From an uncultured Rubripirellula sp. (GTDB lineage: Bacteria > Planctomycetota > Planctomycetia > Pirellulales > Pirellulaceae), in assembly GCA_938045805.1 (NCBI GenBank), contig CALIBL010000006.1, positions 1-64,000 of the forward strand: a stretch of 64,000 nt of DNA, written 5' to 3'. Below the pieces are notes generated by a model. The model did no database searches. It was not told where the DNA came from and worked only from the letters and a program-made list of their open reading frames with translations. The stretch's first letter is position 1, and each line of letters opens with the position of its first letter. Positions 9,534 through 20,755 of the stretch are shown piece by piece. Position numbers and translations under genes: made by a program.

Positions 9534-11984
9534 ATGAAATTCATTCTACTTTCAATTTCCCTCATCACACTTCTGGTTGCACCGAGTGTGTCCATCGGAA
9601 GTGAGCCTGAGAATTTTGAGAAGTTACTGAACGTGTACTGCGTGCGTTGTCACGGACCAGAGCTCAGCGAGCGTGACTTGAACCTCAACGACCTTTCGAG
9701 AAACTTCGCTCTGAGCACGGACGCACATCTTTGGGCAGAAGTCGTCGAACGGATCAACTCCGGCGAAATGCCTCCCGCAGATGAGCCTCAACCGACGATC
9801 TCGGAAATTGCAGCCACGGTCACCGAGTTGACAGATCGATTACGCGAGGGGAAAGCTGCAAGGCTCTCGGCCAGACCGCCCATTGCCCATTATCGGCTCA
9901 GTCGAACCGAATACGAAAACACCGTCTACGATCTACTCGGTGTGCGTTACGATCCGGCCAAACCTGGGGAGCTCAACGAAGACACACGTTGGTTAGGCTA
10001 TGACCGAATCGGATCACAACTGTCTCTCTCTTCGTCTCATATCGATCGCTACTACCGCGCTGCGGAGACAGTTCTCAATCGCGCCTTCCCTCTGAAAACC
10101 AGTGAGCCTCGTAAGGTTACTATGTCGGCGGCAGACCTGAGATACGGGGGAGGCAAGGAACAGATCGAAGCGCTGCAGAGGTTTGGAATCACTCGTCCGC
10201 TCCGATATCTGCTGTTTCCCGGACGTGTTCAAACCGCTTTGGCATCTAACTGGTTTGGACAAACGGGGCCGGAACATAGCGGACTCTACAAACTGCGTCT
10301 TCAAGCGAGCGGGATTCGCCCGATCGGTGGACAACCCGCACATCTCAGTATCGGGAAGCAGACCAGCGAAGAAACAGTCGATGGAATCATCGAGTTTGAC
10401 ATTACCGCGAGCGAAGATGAGCCACAGGTATTCGAGTTCGAGGTTTTCCTCGAAATGCCGGCCACGCTTCACTTCAGCGTGGTATCCACCGATGTAATCG
10501 ATCGCCGACAGGGCGCGGCGTTTCGCAATGCACTCACCAGTCGAGGGAGTTACCTTTTCACACACAGCAGCGAAACGAAACTACTCAACCCGAACGCACC
10601 TCAAATGTTTGACGACCAGGGCAACGGAATCTTCTCGACCGTGATCCTAGATTGGGTTGAGTGGGAAGGTCCAATCGTTAGCGACGAGGAACAACAGAGA
10701 CGTGAAGGAATCTTTCCTTCAGACGAGACCTTCGGTGATCTGAGTGTGGTTGAATCACACCTCAAAGCGTTTGCTAGTCGAGCGTGGAGACGGCCCGTTG
10801 AACCAACTGAAATGGCGTCTTACATGCAGTCTTATAAGGAGGAACTCGATGCGGGCGAATCACCTGAAAATGCTTACCGAATTGCATTACAGGGAATCCT
10901 GACGTCGAGACATTTCATCTACCTCATCGAGGGAGATGAGACCAAGAGAACGAAGTTGAGCGACTCAGAGTTGGCTTCCAGACTCTCTTATTTTCTCTGG
11001 AGTTCAATGCCTGATCCATCGCTTGCTCAAACAGTGCTCGATAACCGCCTGAGTGGGCCCGATGATTTAATGCGTGAAGTTGATCGAATGTTGGCTGATC
11101 CTAAGACCGAGCGGTTCGTTAACGATTTTACACAGCAGTGGCTTCAACTCCATCGCGTTGGCATGTTCCCACCAGACCGAAAACTCTATCCCAGATACGA
11201 CGAGTGGCTTGAGGCGAGTATGAAGGAGGAGCCGATCGAGTTTTTCCGCGAAGTCTTCAACAATAACCTCCCCATCGATCAACTGATCGATGCCGACTGG
11301 ACGATGGCCAATGCACGACTCTGTGATTTCTATCAGCTTCCTGAGCCGGAGAGTGGTGAATTCCAAAGGGTGAGCCTACGCCCAGAAGATCGCAGGGGCG
11401 GACTCTTGACCATGGGAGCAATTCTCGGACTCACATCAGATGGGACTCGTCACCGCCCAGTACACCGCGGCGTATGGGTTAGTGAGACGATCTTTAATCG
11501 GACGCCACCACCTCCTCCAGCCAATGTCGACCCGATCGAACCAGTCCCCCCCGAAGGTGACAAAATTACAGTTCGAAAACGGATCGAAGCCCATGCCACT
11601 AACGCAAGCTGTGCAGCCTGCCACCAAAGAATTGACCCGCTCGGTCTCGCATTTGATCACTACGATGCTATCGGACAGTGGCGCGAGCGAGAGTCGATGT
11701 CAACGGGACAAGGTGAGGATCCGCCGGTTGATGCATCGGGTAAGCTGCAAGATGGCCGATCATTTAATGACTCAGCCGAGTTCAAAGCACTGCTGCTCGA
11801 AGATCGCGAGCAGATGGCGAAAGCTTTCATTGAACACCTTAGTACCTACGCTTCACGCCGGGTGTTAAGTCTGGACGATCAAGATGATATCCAATTAATC
11901 CTAGACCAAGCAAAACAGAGCGGTTATCGAGTGAAGGACATTGTTCGAGCAGTGGCAACTTCCGACTTGATCCGAAAACGATAA
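9534..11984 (+). CDS. Planctomycete DUF1587/1592/1588/1585-type protein with cytochrome-c-like motifs
   Basis: YCVRCHGPE and [19 protein letters not shown] heme-type CxxCH motifs; [30 protein letters not shown]. Confidence 0.88.
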   Translation: MKFILLSISLITLLVAPSVSIGSEPENFEKLLNVYCVRCHGPELSERDLNLNDLSRNFALSTDAHLWAEVVERINSGEMPPADEPQPTISEIAATVTELTDRLREGKAARLSARPPIAHYRLSRTEYENTVYDLLGVRYDPAKPGELNEDTRWLGYDRIGSQLSLSSSHIDRYYRAAETVLNRAFPLKTSEPRKVTMSAADLRYGGGKEQIEALQRFGITRPLRYLLFPGRVQTALASNWFGQTGPEHSGLYKLRLQASGIRPIGGQPAHLSIGKQTSEETVDGIIEFDITASEDEPQVFEFEVFLEMPATLHFSVVSTDVIDRRQGAAFRNALTSRGSYLFTHSSETKLLNPNAPQMFDDQGNGIFSTVILDWVEWEGPIVSDEEQQRREGIFPSDETFGDLSVVESHLKAFASRAWRRPVEPTEMASYMQSYKEELDAGESPENAYRIALQGILTSRHFIYLIEGDETKRTKLSDSELASRLSYFLWSSMPDPSLAQTVLDNRLSGPDDLMREVDRMLADPKTERFVNDFTQQWLQLHRVGMFPPDRKLYPRYDEWLEASMKEEPIEFFREVFNNNLPIDQLIDADWTMANARLCDFYQLPEPESGEFQRVSLRPEDRRGGLLTMGAILGLTSDGTRHRPVHRGVWVSETIFNRTPPPPPANVDPIEPVPPEGDKITVRKRIEAHATNASCAACHQRIDPLGLAFDHYDAIGQWRERESMSTGQGEDPPVDASGKLQDGRSFNDSAEFKALLLEDREQMAKAFIEHLSTYASRRVLSLDDQDDIQLILDQAKQSGYRVKDIVRAVATSDLIRKR

Positions 11985-12008
11985 CTCACTCAATGGCATC
12001 CTTAGAAA

Positions 12009-13370
12009 GTGAACCCCATGAATTTCCTATCACAATCTTGGCTGATTGATCGGCGACACGCTCTGCGAGCATTGGGAAGCTGTATTTCCCTGCCGATGCT
12101 TGAATGCATGATCCCGCTCCACGCCTCCGAAAGAGTTGAGACCCCACGTCGAAGCGCTTTTATCTATCTGGCCAACGGTGTTCACTCACTGAATTATCAA
12201 ATTACCGAACCTGGCACGGATTACAAATTTTCGCGATCGCTGATGCCACTGGAAGCCTTTCGCGACAGCATTACGCCAATCAGTGGTCTACATCATCCAG
12301 GAAGTCTCGGGCATCACCATAACTGCATCGACATCTGGCTCACTGGCGGGAAAATTGGCCCCTCGGAACGAAACACGATCTCGGTCGATCAACTGATGGC
12401 ACAGGTCACCGGCCAACAGACCCGATATCCATCGATGGAGATTGCACTGACCCAAGGCTCGCTTGCTTGGACCGCGGACGGAGTCCGACTGCCCGCAATG
12501 AGACGATGCAGTGAGATTTTCTCTTCTCTATTCGAAGAGCCCAAGGGTGGTATCGCGGCGCAGCGGCGCGCACTGCGACGCAAGGCGAGCGTCCTCGATG
12601 ACAATCTCGACGAGGTTCGAAAACTCGAGCAAAAGATGGGTGCGGCCGACAAGGGGAGGCTAGAGCAATACCTTAATTCGGTGCGCGAAGCAGAGATTCG
12701 CACGCGTCGAGCAGATGCTTGGCTCGACACACCGCTTCCTACGATTGCCGACGAGGATCGCCAACGCACCAATCGCGATATCCCTAAGACCCAAGCCGGC
12801 GATTACTTTCGCACCGTCTATGACCTGATGGTGCTCGCGTTCCAAACCGATGTCACCCGGGTTGCAACTTTCAGTTTGGGCGGCGAAGGGGACGCATTTG
12901 CGATTCCAGAAATTGGAATCACCGAATCGAGGCATCAACTCAGCCATCACGGCGGCGACGCGGGTTACATGGAAAAGTTGACGAACTACGACACATTTGC
13001 AATCGATCAGTACCGATACTTTCTGCAACGTCTTCAAGAGACACAGGATTTGAATGGGAAACCGCTTCTCGGTTCAACCATGTCTTTGTTTGGTAGCGGG
13101 ATGTGCTACGGACATAGCCACGGAAATGCAAACCTACCTCTTGTCCTCGCCGGTGGAAATGATCTGGGCGTCAGTCATGGTAGCCATATCGACTTCAATC
13201 AGGGTCATTTTGACGGCTACCAATTGAGTGATCCGGGGAAGCATTACAGTCTTTGTAGTCGCCCCGCAAATGCTGACGCACACATGAGCAACCTTCTCCT
13301 CATGATGGCTCAAAAAATGGGTGTGGAGATTGATCAGTTCGGAGACAGCAATAAAAGTGTTGACCTGTAA
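12009..13370 (+). CDS. DUF1552 domain protein
   Basis: [45 protein letters not shown]; typical partner of the preceding DUF1592 gene. Confidence 0.88.
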   Translation: MNPMNFLSQSWLIDRRHALRALGSCISLPMLECMIPLHASERVETPRRSAFIYLANGVHSLNYQITEPGTDYKFSRSLMPLEAFRDSITPISGLHHPGSLGHHHNCIDIWLTGGKIGPSERNTISVDQLMAQVTGQQTRYPSMEIALTQGSLAWTADGVRLPAMRRCSEIFSSLFEEPKGGIAAQRRALRRKASVLDDNLDEVRKLEQKMGAADKGRLEQYLNSVREAEIRTRRADAWLDTPLPTIADEDRQRTNRDIPKTQAGDYFRTVYDLMVLAFQTDVTRVATFSLGGEGDAFAIPEIGITESRHQLSHHGGDAGYMEKLTNYDTFAIDQYRYFLQRLQETQDLNGKPLLGSTMSLFGSGMCYGHSHGNANLPLVLAGGNDLGVSHGSHIDFNQGHFDGYQLSDPGKHYSLCSRPANADAHMSNLLLMMAQKMGVEIDQFGDSNKSVDL

Positions 13371-13459
13371 ACCACACCAAACAGTACACGTTTTAGCCAA
13401 CATGACTCCGTGCGCTTCTTCTAAAACCTCCTCGCCTTTCCCCCACAGGTCGTTGCACG

Positions 13460-14785
13460 ATGAGCAAACCAGCATTGAAATACCTCATTCTCATAATCGT
13501 CGCCTTAACTGGTTTACTGTTGTCGCCCTCCTCGAGTCGGGCTGAATCGCCTAATGAGAAGGGAAGCAGCGGCGACTCAAGTCCGGAAGAACAAATCTTC
13601 CGCCCCCAACGTGGTCAGTTCCCTCCCGTGCACCTCGGACACACCTACCGTGGTGAACTGGTGTTCGTTGATCACGCAAACCGGCGAGGAAGTCTGCGAG
13701 TCGAGGGATCTGGCATGTTCTTCCGCAACGACCCTCACCCCTTCGCACTTCTTCCCTATGCCGAAGTGCGTTACCGAAATGCGCCCGCTGATTTAAAGGA
13801 TATCCCGCTTGGCACCGTCCTTCGTGTCACGGCTTATCTGCCACCTGATCCCAAGCTTTCCTCGGTACCTGTCCTACCGGTAGACAACCGAGAACGCGAC
13901 GCGAATCATAATCGCGGCGCCGGGATCTTTCCGGCCGAGAACCACGTTCTGCTTCTCGAAGACGAACCGAGTTACTGCCAACGCACCAACAGCAAATGGC
14001 AACTGAACAAGATTCAGGTAAAACAGGACCATGGAACTCTCCACGCCACCCACTTCTCAGAGACTCAGCCCAATTCCAACGCCGCTCCTGAAGCCTTAAC
14101 GTTTGATTCGGCAACTCGCATCTGGCGGGGACGCGAACGACTCACTTTCCGAGAATGGGTTGATGAGAATGAATGGGAAGAAAATCAAGAGATCGCTTTG
14201 GCCGATTTAAGCGTTCAGCTTGGTATCGCTTGGAAGCCAACCGCCAATGGAGTTTTTACTCGATTTCACCTTTCCGACATCTGGCTCGACGAAATCTCGA
14301 TGCAGCGTTCGAGTGATTTACAGCTTGAGACTCACAAGCAATTCATTCGTGCCCGCTGGATGCCAGCATGGGTGGATGCAGTGGAGTACGGAGAGTTCGG
14401 GCAGGCGACCGTGACGGCCACACTTTTCGGCGGCATGGCCCCTAGTCTGTATGAAGACTTCAAAGCCGAGGATGGAGCAATGATGAACCCCGTCGAGGCC
14501 ACACTGAAACACACCCATGGCGCATATGGGCCTGCACATATGGCTTGTCGGGGCCCAATCCTCGAGGTGATTCGGTCCGAGTCGGCGCCACCCAGGGGTA
14601 GCAGCGGCATCCAGATTCGATTCAAAACCGATCTCATTATCGAAGGAATTCGACCAGGGAATGTAGTCCGTGTGCGGCCTGCTGCTTGGCCGCTTGTGAA
14701 TCTTCCTCGCGAAGAGTACCTCAACGACGGATCGTCTATCTCCGAGGAAAGGTTCCCAACACCCGCAATCTTCCCGAAGTACTAA
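13460..14785 (+). CDS. Hypothetical secreted protein
   Basis: Long ORF with N-terminal signal peptide (MSKPALKYLILIIVALTGLLLSPSSSRA); same strand as neighbours. Confidence 0.7.
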   Translation: MSKPALKYLILIIVALTGLLLSPSSSRAESPNEKGSSGDSSPEEQIFRPQRGQFPPVHLGHTYRGELVFVDHANRRGSLRVEGSGMFFRNDPHPFALLPYAEVRYRNAPADLKDIPLGTVLRVTAYLPPDPKLSSVPVLPVDNRERDANHNRGAGIFPAENHVLLLEDEPSYCQRTNSKWQLNKIQVKQDHGTLHATHFSETQPNSNAAPEALTFDSATRIWRGRERLTFREWVDENEWEENQEIALADLSVQLGIAWKPTANGVFTRFHLSDIWLDEISMQRSSDLQLETHKQFIRARWMPAWVDAVEYGEFGQATVTATLFGGMAPSLYEDFKAEDGAMMNPVEATLKHTHGAYGPAHMACRGPILEVIRSESAPPRGSSGIQIRFKTDLIIEGIRPGNVVRVRPAAWPLVNLPREEYLNDGSSISEERFPTPAIFPKY

Positions 14786-14815
14786 ACGTTTCTCTGTTTC
14801 TTTGGCTCAAAACTC

Positions 14816-16402
14816 ATGACCCGCTACCCGTCGATTCTCAATGCGTTCTTTCAGCATTTTGCGAGCTCGCTGATACGCATCACACAGGTAACGACTCATC
14901 AAAAGTGCATCTCATCTCTCTGGGTTGTACTCTTGGTTCTCATCCACCTCGTAGGGTCGGAGTGGGTGACCGAAGCGGCGACGGCCCAAGAGGCAAACGA
15001 GGATAACGGCCCAAAGAAACCTCATATCGTTCTGCTACTTGCAGATGATCTTGGCTACGGAGATGTCCAGGCTCTTCATTCCCGTTCCGCGATCCCAACG
15101 CCGAATTTCAATCGCCTCGCCAGAGAGGGAATTACTTTTACCGACGCACACACACCATCCTCGGTCTGCACACCAACACGTTACGGGTTACTCACGGGAA
15201 GGTACTGTTGGCGCACCGATCTTAAACGGGGAGTCTTAAATGGCTACAGCCAACCACTCATTGAGTCCGATCGCGCGACCCTCGCGTCGGTACTGAAGCA
15301 AGCTGGCTATGAGACACATATCGTCGGAAAATGGCACCTTGGTCTCGGCTTACAAGGTGATGCAAACGAACTTGATTTGAGTCAGGAATTAACTTTTCAT
15401 CCGGGGCATGTCGGATTCGACCATTCACTTGTGATCCCTGCCTCGCTCGACTTTCCCCCATACGTTTACTTCCGTGATGGGAAAGCAACCAGCGAAAACT
15501 GGAGCGAGCAGCAGGCGGTCAGCTTTCCGGGTTTCACGCGGAAAGGTCAACGAGCCGAAGATTTTTCGCTTCGCGACTGTCTTGATCGCCTCACCGATGA
15601 AACGCTCGGCGTGATCAAACGAATGCAATCCAATAGCAAACCAACTTTTCTGTACTTTCCGTTAACCGCTCCCCATAAACCAGTCCTACCCAATCAGCTT
15701 TTCACTGGCTCCACAGACTTTGGACCCTATGGTGATTTCCTCCGGCAGGTCGACCACAGCGTAGGACGAGTCATTGATGCACTCGAAGCATCCGGACAGC
15801 TCGAGAATACACTCTTGATCGTTACCAGTGACAACGGATCATTCATGAAGCGAATAAATCCAACGCTGAATGATCACCGCACGGACCCATCGGTTCAAGG
15901 ATTTCATACGGAACATCATCAGAGCAATGCGAACTGGCGAGGAACGAAAGCCGACATCTGGGAAGCCGGGCATCGAGTACCCTTCTTCGTGCGACTTCCC
16001 AATGCCAAGCATGCGGGGAAGCGAGTCACTCAAGTCGTTGGCCTGATTGACCTCATGGCAACACTCTCGGAACACTTAGCTATCCCGTTGCCCAAAACGG
16101 CAGGCCCTGATTCGTATAGCTTCGCGCCGCTGCTGGAAGACCCCAGCAACACGTGGAAACGACCACCCCTTATTTGCCATTCAGCGGGTGGAATGTTTGC
16201 GATCCGTGACGGCCAGTGGAAACTAATTGCCGGTAACGGAAGCGGTGGACGCGAGCAGCCGAAAGGAACACCGTTTGCTGAACCTTGGGTGCTCGTGAAT
16301 TTAGAACATGACCCCGCCGAAAGATCAAATCTTGCCGAGAATCACGCTGAGGTCATGAACCGACTAAAGAATCAACTCACCGAAATTAAAGGTAAAGACT
16401 AG
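14816..16402 (+). CDS. Arylsulfatase-type sulfatase
   Basis: KKPHIVLLLADDLGYGD; SSVCTPTRYGLLTGRY (canonical C-x-P-x-R); GKWHLG; VTSDNG. Confidence 0.92.
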   Translation: MTRYPSILNAFFQHFASSLIRITQVTTHQKCISSLWVVLLVLIHLVGSEWVTEAATAQEANEDNGPKKPHIVLLLADDLGYGDVQALHSRSAIPTPNFNRLAREGITFTDAHTPSSVCTPTRYGLLTGRYCWRTDLKRGVLNGYSQPLIESDRATLASVLKQAGYETHIVGKWHLGLGLQGDANELDLSQELTFHPGHVGFDHSLVIPASLDFPPYVYFRDGKATSENWSEQQAVSFPGFTRKGQRAEDFSLRDCLDRLTDETLGVIKRMQSNSKPTFLYFPLTAPHKPVLPNQLFTGSTDFGPYGDFLRQVDHSVGRVIDALEASGQLENTLLIVTSDNGSFMKRINPTLNDHRTDPSVQGFHTEHHQSNANWRGTKADIWEAGHRVPFFVRLPNAKHAGKRVTQVVGLIDLMATLSEHLAIPLPKTAGPDSYSFAPLLEDPSNTWKRPPLICHSAGGMFAIRDGQWKLIAGNGSGGREQPKGTPFAEPWVLVNLEHDPAERSNLAENHAEVMNRLKNQLTEIKGKD

Positions 16403-16421
16403 CTCAGTCGCCACGACATTT

Positions 16422-16826
16422 TCATGAAGAGGAGATCTTGGATGAAGATGTATCAGTTGAGTCGCTACTGATGTTCACCACACCCAAGTAACAACTGCAA
16501 TGGTTGCAGATAGCGAGCGTTTTCGGTGTTGAACCACCGCAGCGACTGCAGGTGCGGAACCGATCCACTTGGCCACTGGCAGCATTCCCTCGATTGACAA
16601 TCGGGATCCCAACTTTGCTGGGGTCTCCTAGGATGCGCATGATGCTGGTATCACTGAAACCATCGTGATGCGATCCCGCATTGTGTGCTTGCTGCATTGC
16701 CGTGGGAAAGACAAACGACTCCCTACATTTCGGACAGCGAACTCGGGACCCCTGCAATTTAACATCCCCTCGAACACGATGCCCGTTGGGACAACTACAA
16801 GTCATTTTGGATGCGTTTTCACTCAT
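16422..16826 (-). CDS. Small protein with two zinc-ribbon motifs
   Basis: CSCPNGHRVRGDVKLQGSRVRCPKCRESF and CSRCGGSTPKTLAICNHCSCYLG; central DTSIMRILGDPS segment. Confidence 0.7.
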   Translation of the reverse strand: MSENASKMTCSCPNGHRVRGDVKLQGSRVRCPKCRESFVFPTAMQQAHNAGSHHDGFSDTSIMRILGDPSKVGIPIVNRGNAASGQVDRFRTCSRCGGSTPKTLAICNHCSCYLGVVNISSDSTDTSSSKISSS

Positions 16827-16954
16827 TGCATTTCCTCCAATCCATCCTATCGCATGCCAAGACCGAAAGTTGGCTGCTGGAATATGAACCTCTATTAGCT
16901 TAGTCGGTTCCGAACTAATTTCACGAATTCTCCCAACACGGCTAAGAATCCGCT

Positions 16955-16986
16955 GTAGCTGCCTCCGAAGGGTTAATCGCAGCTAC
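16955..16986. repeat. Perfect 8-bp inverted repeat GTAGCTGC-N16-GCAGCTAC
   Basis: Read directly in the intergenic region between the zinc-ribbon gene and agmatine deiminase. Confidence 0.75.
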
Positions 16987-17108
16987 CCTGCCCAAAGCCT
17001 CTTTAATCAAGGCTCGCAAATCCATTCGACAAGGCTTATTTACGGGTGATCATCTGCTGCCACTCCCTCAGTGTCAGATTATTGCGTCGCGGCAAGTACC
17101 CGAGTCGA

Positions 17109-18161
17109 TTAGGCTAGGGGTTGGTCTCGGCTGCCACAATGCAGTGCCCCCAATCCCCACACCATGTCACGGCAATCGATCATCTCGACTTTGAGTCCAG
17201 TCAAGTCACCTAAGATTCCAGAAGCCGTATCATCTGCTGGGTTCCCAAACGATGGAACGAGCAGTCGCTCCGGCCCAAGCCTCAAAAAATTGCAATAGCT
17301 CTCAGGAACCCTTGTTCCATCAATAAAACGTGCAGGCGGAATCGGCAATCGATGAACTTCAACCCCCGGAGAGGTTTGCCCACTCCACTCGATAAGGATC
17401 CGAAAGTTCTCTTCGAGCCCGAGGAAATTTTCATCCCCATGATCGTCACTTACCGCGACAACGATGTTATGAGCATCAACAAAACGAGCAAGTTGATCGA
17501 TATGCCCATCAGTATCGTCCCCTCGGAGTCCCCCGCCATCGACCCAACAGATTTCCTTGACGCCCAGACGACAAGCTAACTCCTCAACAATCTGCTCGCG
17601 TGTCCATGCAGGATTCCGAGTCGGAGTCACCAAGCACTCGCTGGTGGTAAGCAAACGTCCTTGGCCATCGAATTCCATGGCACCACCTTCAAGGCACAAA
17701 CTGCTACGCTCCGAAGGCAAGTCTAGATGTTGGCAAATTTGTTGTGCTACGCGATCATCAGCATCCCACGGCGGATACTTGCCACCCCATGCGTTGTAAG
17801 TCCAGTCAATCCCAAGTGAACTATTGGTCGCTTCGTCCACCACAAAGGTCGGACCGTAATCACGGATCCAACAATCATTGGTTTCAATCGCAATGACATT
17901 TGTGTTTGACCTCCCGGCGATGTGCTTTTCACATTCTCGGATTTGTCCTGGCCCAGCAAGCAGATTAACAATGGTCGTCTCGCGTAAAAGATCGATCCAA
18001 CGCAAAAAGAAATCAGGAATCCTGTCGAAGTGACCCGGCCAAGTCTCCCTTTGATGTGGCCACGACAACCAAACGGCTACCTGATCCTCCCACTCCGCTG
18101 GTACGCGTCTCGTCATTTCAAAAGCCCGATCTTTCAGGGTTTCCGATGGGAGAATAGCCAT
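17109..18161 (-). CDS. aguA: Agmatine deiminase (peptidyl-arginine deiminase family)
   Basis: VPAEWEDQVAVWLSWPHQRETWPGHF, NDCWIRDYGPTFVVD, GDDTDGHIDQLARFV, GALHC. Confidence 0.9.
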   Translation of the reverse strand: MAILPSETLKDRAFEMTRRVPAEWEDQVAVWLSWPHQRETWPGHFDRIPDFFLRWIDLLRETTIVNLLAGPGQIRECEKHIAGRSNTNVIAIETNDCWIRDYGPTFVVDEATNSSLGIDWTYNAWGGKYPPWDADDRVAQQICQHLDLPSERSSLCLEGGAMEFDGQGRLLTTSECLVTPTRNPAWTREQIVEELACRLGVKEICWVDGGGLRGDDTDGHIDQLARFVDAHNIVVAVSDDHGDENFLGLEENFRILIEWSGQTSPGVEVHRLPIPPARFIDGTRVPESYCNFLRLGPERLLVPSFGNPADDTASGILGDLTGLKVEMIDCRDMVWGLGALHCGSRDQPLA

Positions 18162-19159
18162 TCATAAACATCATCTCTGGCGAAGGTTTGCGTCCAACTG
18201 TTGTGGCCGACGCCGGGGTACTCGCTGTATCGGAGCTCAGGCCAGTGGCCCGCTTCACCAAGAGCTTGAATCATCTCTCGACCGCGGATGACGGGCACTA
18301 CCGAATCAGCTTGGCCATGGAATGCCCAAATTGGGATCCCAGCGTAACGCTCAGCCCAAGTCGGATCCCCGCCACCACACACCTCGAGCATCGCTGCAAA
18401 TTTCTCCGGTCTTGTCGCAGCTGCATACCACGAACCCATTCCGCCCATCGACAACCCCGTCACGTAGACACGCTTGGGATCAACGGGCAGGGTGGTGACG
18501 AGTTCATCAATCAATCGTAGCGTCAAAGTCATGGCACCCGATGGCTCGGGAGGAAATTCACCTCTCCCGCTCTGAAGGTTCCAATCGGATTCAACCCAAC
18601 GCTCATCGGCCGGACACTGCGGAAACACCACGAAAGCCGGATGTTTTTCACGACGCGACGCTTTCGCAAATTCCTCTGCACCGTGAACCAACTGCTTCTC
18701 GTTGTCATCGCCGCGTTCACCCGCTCCGTGCAAAAAAAGCACCAACGGATAAAGTTGACCGTCCTTTCGACTTAGGTCATCTCCTGTTGCCGAGTTAGGA
18801 AAACCGTCTGGAACCAGCAGGCGGTAAGGTAGTGTCTTCCCTTCGGCTTGGCGAAACTGCTTGGCGGCAAAGAGATTTCGCCAATCTTCTTTATCGCTTT
18901 TTGCAGTTTTAGGTGAGGCATCAAGGGCAACAGAATCTTTCACCGTGTCACCCTGCGAAGTGGATGGAATTTCTTCAGCATTGCAGCACGCAATGGCCAT
19001 CGCACCGAATGCAAAGCTTTTCAAAAGGCGATACAGGCAAGAATCAAACAGTCTGAAGTGAAAAGTCGACAATCGTGTAATCACGTCAAACGTCCCCTCG
19101 AAACCAAGATGCGAATTCACATTGAACATGATGCGGACATTTGGTGGATTCATGAGCAA
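18134..19159 (-). CDS. Secreted alpha/beta hydrolase (esterase/depolymerase-like)
   Basis: LPYRLLVPDGF...YPLVLFLHGAGERGDDN; VYVTGLSMGGMGSW (GxSxG); GVGHNSW. Confidence 0.85.
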   Translation of the reverse strand: MLMNPPNVRIMFNVNSHLGFEGTFDVITRLSTFHFRLFDSCLYRLLKSFAFGAMAIACCNAEEIPSTSQGDTVKDSVALDASPKTAKSDKEDWRNLFAAKQFRQAEGKTLPYRLLVPDGFPNSATGDDLSRKDGQLYPLVLFLHGAGERGDDNEKQLVHGAEEFAKASRREKHPAFVVFPQCPADERWVESDWNLQSGRGEFPPEPSGAMTLTLRLIDELVTTLPVDPKRVYVTGLSMGGMGSWYAAATRPEKFAAMLEVCGGGDPTWAERYAGIPIWAFHGQADSVVPVIRGREMIQALGEAGHWPELRYSEYPGVGHNSWTQTFARDDVYEWLFSHRKP

Positions 19160-19549
19160 TAGAGCCTATCGCGTTGCATGGCACGAGCGAAAGAGATTCT
19201 TGTCACCCCACCTTGAGCGCAAGCTCTAGACACGTTGCTTCCGACTCGCTCCGATCAACTACGACGCATTATAGCGTTCGCCTCGTCTTACCTGACCACA
19301 GCGGTTAATCCTTTTACAAAACACCAACCGCGCCGACGATGCATTCTTTCTAACGTGTTCATCAATGAACCTTACAAACAACGGAGATCCACCGCCGGAT
19401 ACCATGAACGACGCAATCGTGTTGATCGCTCGCCCCAATCAGTCTGGGCAACAGATTCTAGATCGGAGGACGCAATCCGCTTTGATCGAAGTGTTTTGGA
19501 AACCGAAACGCGGCCCGTTGGTGGCAGCCAGTTCATCACTGAGCAGAGG

Positions 19550-19849
19550 TTATTCAGGCTTGATCTCTTCTTTAACCTTCTGAACGAAGTGCGGTGATTT
19601 GCCGCCTTTGCTGAGTTCAGTGGCTCGCTTTTCCGCTTCGTCTTTCTGGTCGAACTCAAACACAGCGACTCGCTTGAGATTCTGGCTGAATACACCCCAG
19701 TACAGCTTCATGCGTACTTCGGCCGCAGCCTTCTTGGTCTTGCGCTTGGTCGCTTTTTTCTTAGCGGCTTTCTTCTTCGTAGCGACTTGCTTTTCTGCGG
19801 CTTCTGCTTCTTCTGCTTTTGCCTTTCGGCTGACGACCTTCCGGGCCAT
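19550..19849 (-). CDS. Small protein with Lys/Ala-rich N-terminal tail and compact C-terminal domain
   Basis: MARKVVSRKAKAEEAEAAEKQVATKKKAAKKKATKRKTKKAAAEVRMKLYWGVFSQNLKRVAVFEFDQKDEAEKRATELSKGGKSPHFVQKVKEEIKPE. Confidence 0.7.
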   Translation of the reverse strand: MARKVVSRKAKAEEAEAAEKQVATKKKAAKKKATKRKTKKAAAEVRMKLYWGVFSQNLKRVAVFEFDQKDEAEKRATELSKGGKSPHFVQKVKEEIKPE

Positions 19850-20413
19850 AGGAGCAAGAGGGGGTTATGAGGGAGACTGATTCAGGCTGGATTTCCGGAC
19901 AGCACGAGCTGCCCAACCGATCCCGATCGTGATCCGGTATTTTAACGTTCTGAGTGTTAGTTCGTTAGGGGTAAACGCGGAGAAGCTGTTCCCAAGCAAT
20001 CCAGGGTGCAACAGGGGCGTCGTGCGTTGAAAATCGCAACCAATCAGAACCAGGGCGACACCGGTTAGCCGAAAAAAAAAGAAGGGCCCGTGATTGAGGG
20101 GTCGACAGGGCACCGATAACCCGAGGGACCCGTTAAATAGTCATAAATGCCCTTATTGTGAGCTCAGGGCGTTTTCCTACGCCCAAGGCCACTTCCCCAG
20201 CCACTTTTCACAGAAGTGAGTCATCAAAAAAGAACGATAAAATCAACTTTCGATGCTGACTCCCCGTAAAGAATCGCTATCCGGAATTCGGTTTCTCGCG
20301 TATGATTCAACAGCACAGGGCAGTCGGGCTCGATCAATTGTTGAACAACTGGATTGATGTTGCCCAGATCGAGTGGATCACCGATTGCACGAATCAATGG
20401 ATGGAGAAAGATT

Positions 20414-20755
20414 ATGCAAGTCAACGTTTCGGCACGGCACGGGCATCTGCAACCCGGAGATCAGGAACTTATCGTCGAGAAGACTGAGAAACTTCGACGC
20501 CTTTTCGATCGCATCACGGCAATCGAGGTCACCGTGGACCTTCAGCAGCAGGACAACCCGTCCGTCGAAATCCAAGTTTCTGCCGAGCACGCTGATGAAC
20601 TCGTCGCCACGAGCGAATCGAGCACCGTTATCTCAGCTCTCGACTTGGTGATTCCCAAAGTTGAACAGCAACTTCGGCGGCTGAAGGAAAAGAAAACTGG
20701 CCATCGTGCAACGGGACATAAGCATATCGATCCGGCTGAAAACGAATTGAATTGA
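20414..20755 (+). CDS. hpf: Ribosome hibernation promoting factor (short HPF/RaiA type)
   Basis: MQVNVSARHGHLQPGDQELIVEKTEKLRRLFDRITAIEVTVDLQ...VEIQVSAEHADELVATSES; start chosen at 20414. Confidence 0.88.
   Translation: MQVNVSARHGHLQPGDQELIVEKTEKLRRLFDRITAIEVTVDLQQQDNPSVEIQVSAEHADELVATSESSTVISALDLVIPKVEQQLRRLKEKKTGHRATGHKHIDPAENELN

Noticed and set aside
10014-10565. 183-aa reverse-strand ORF inside the DUF1592 gene
   Set aside because: Lies wholly antisense to a well-supported coding gene and matches no family I recognise.
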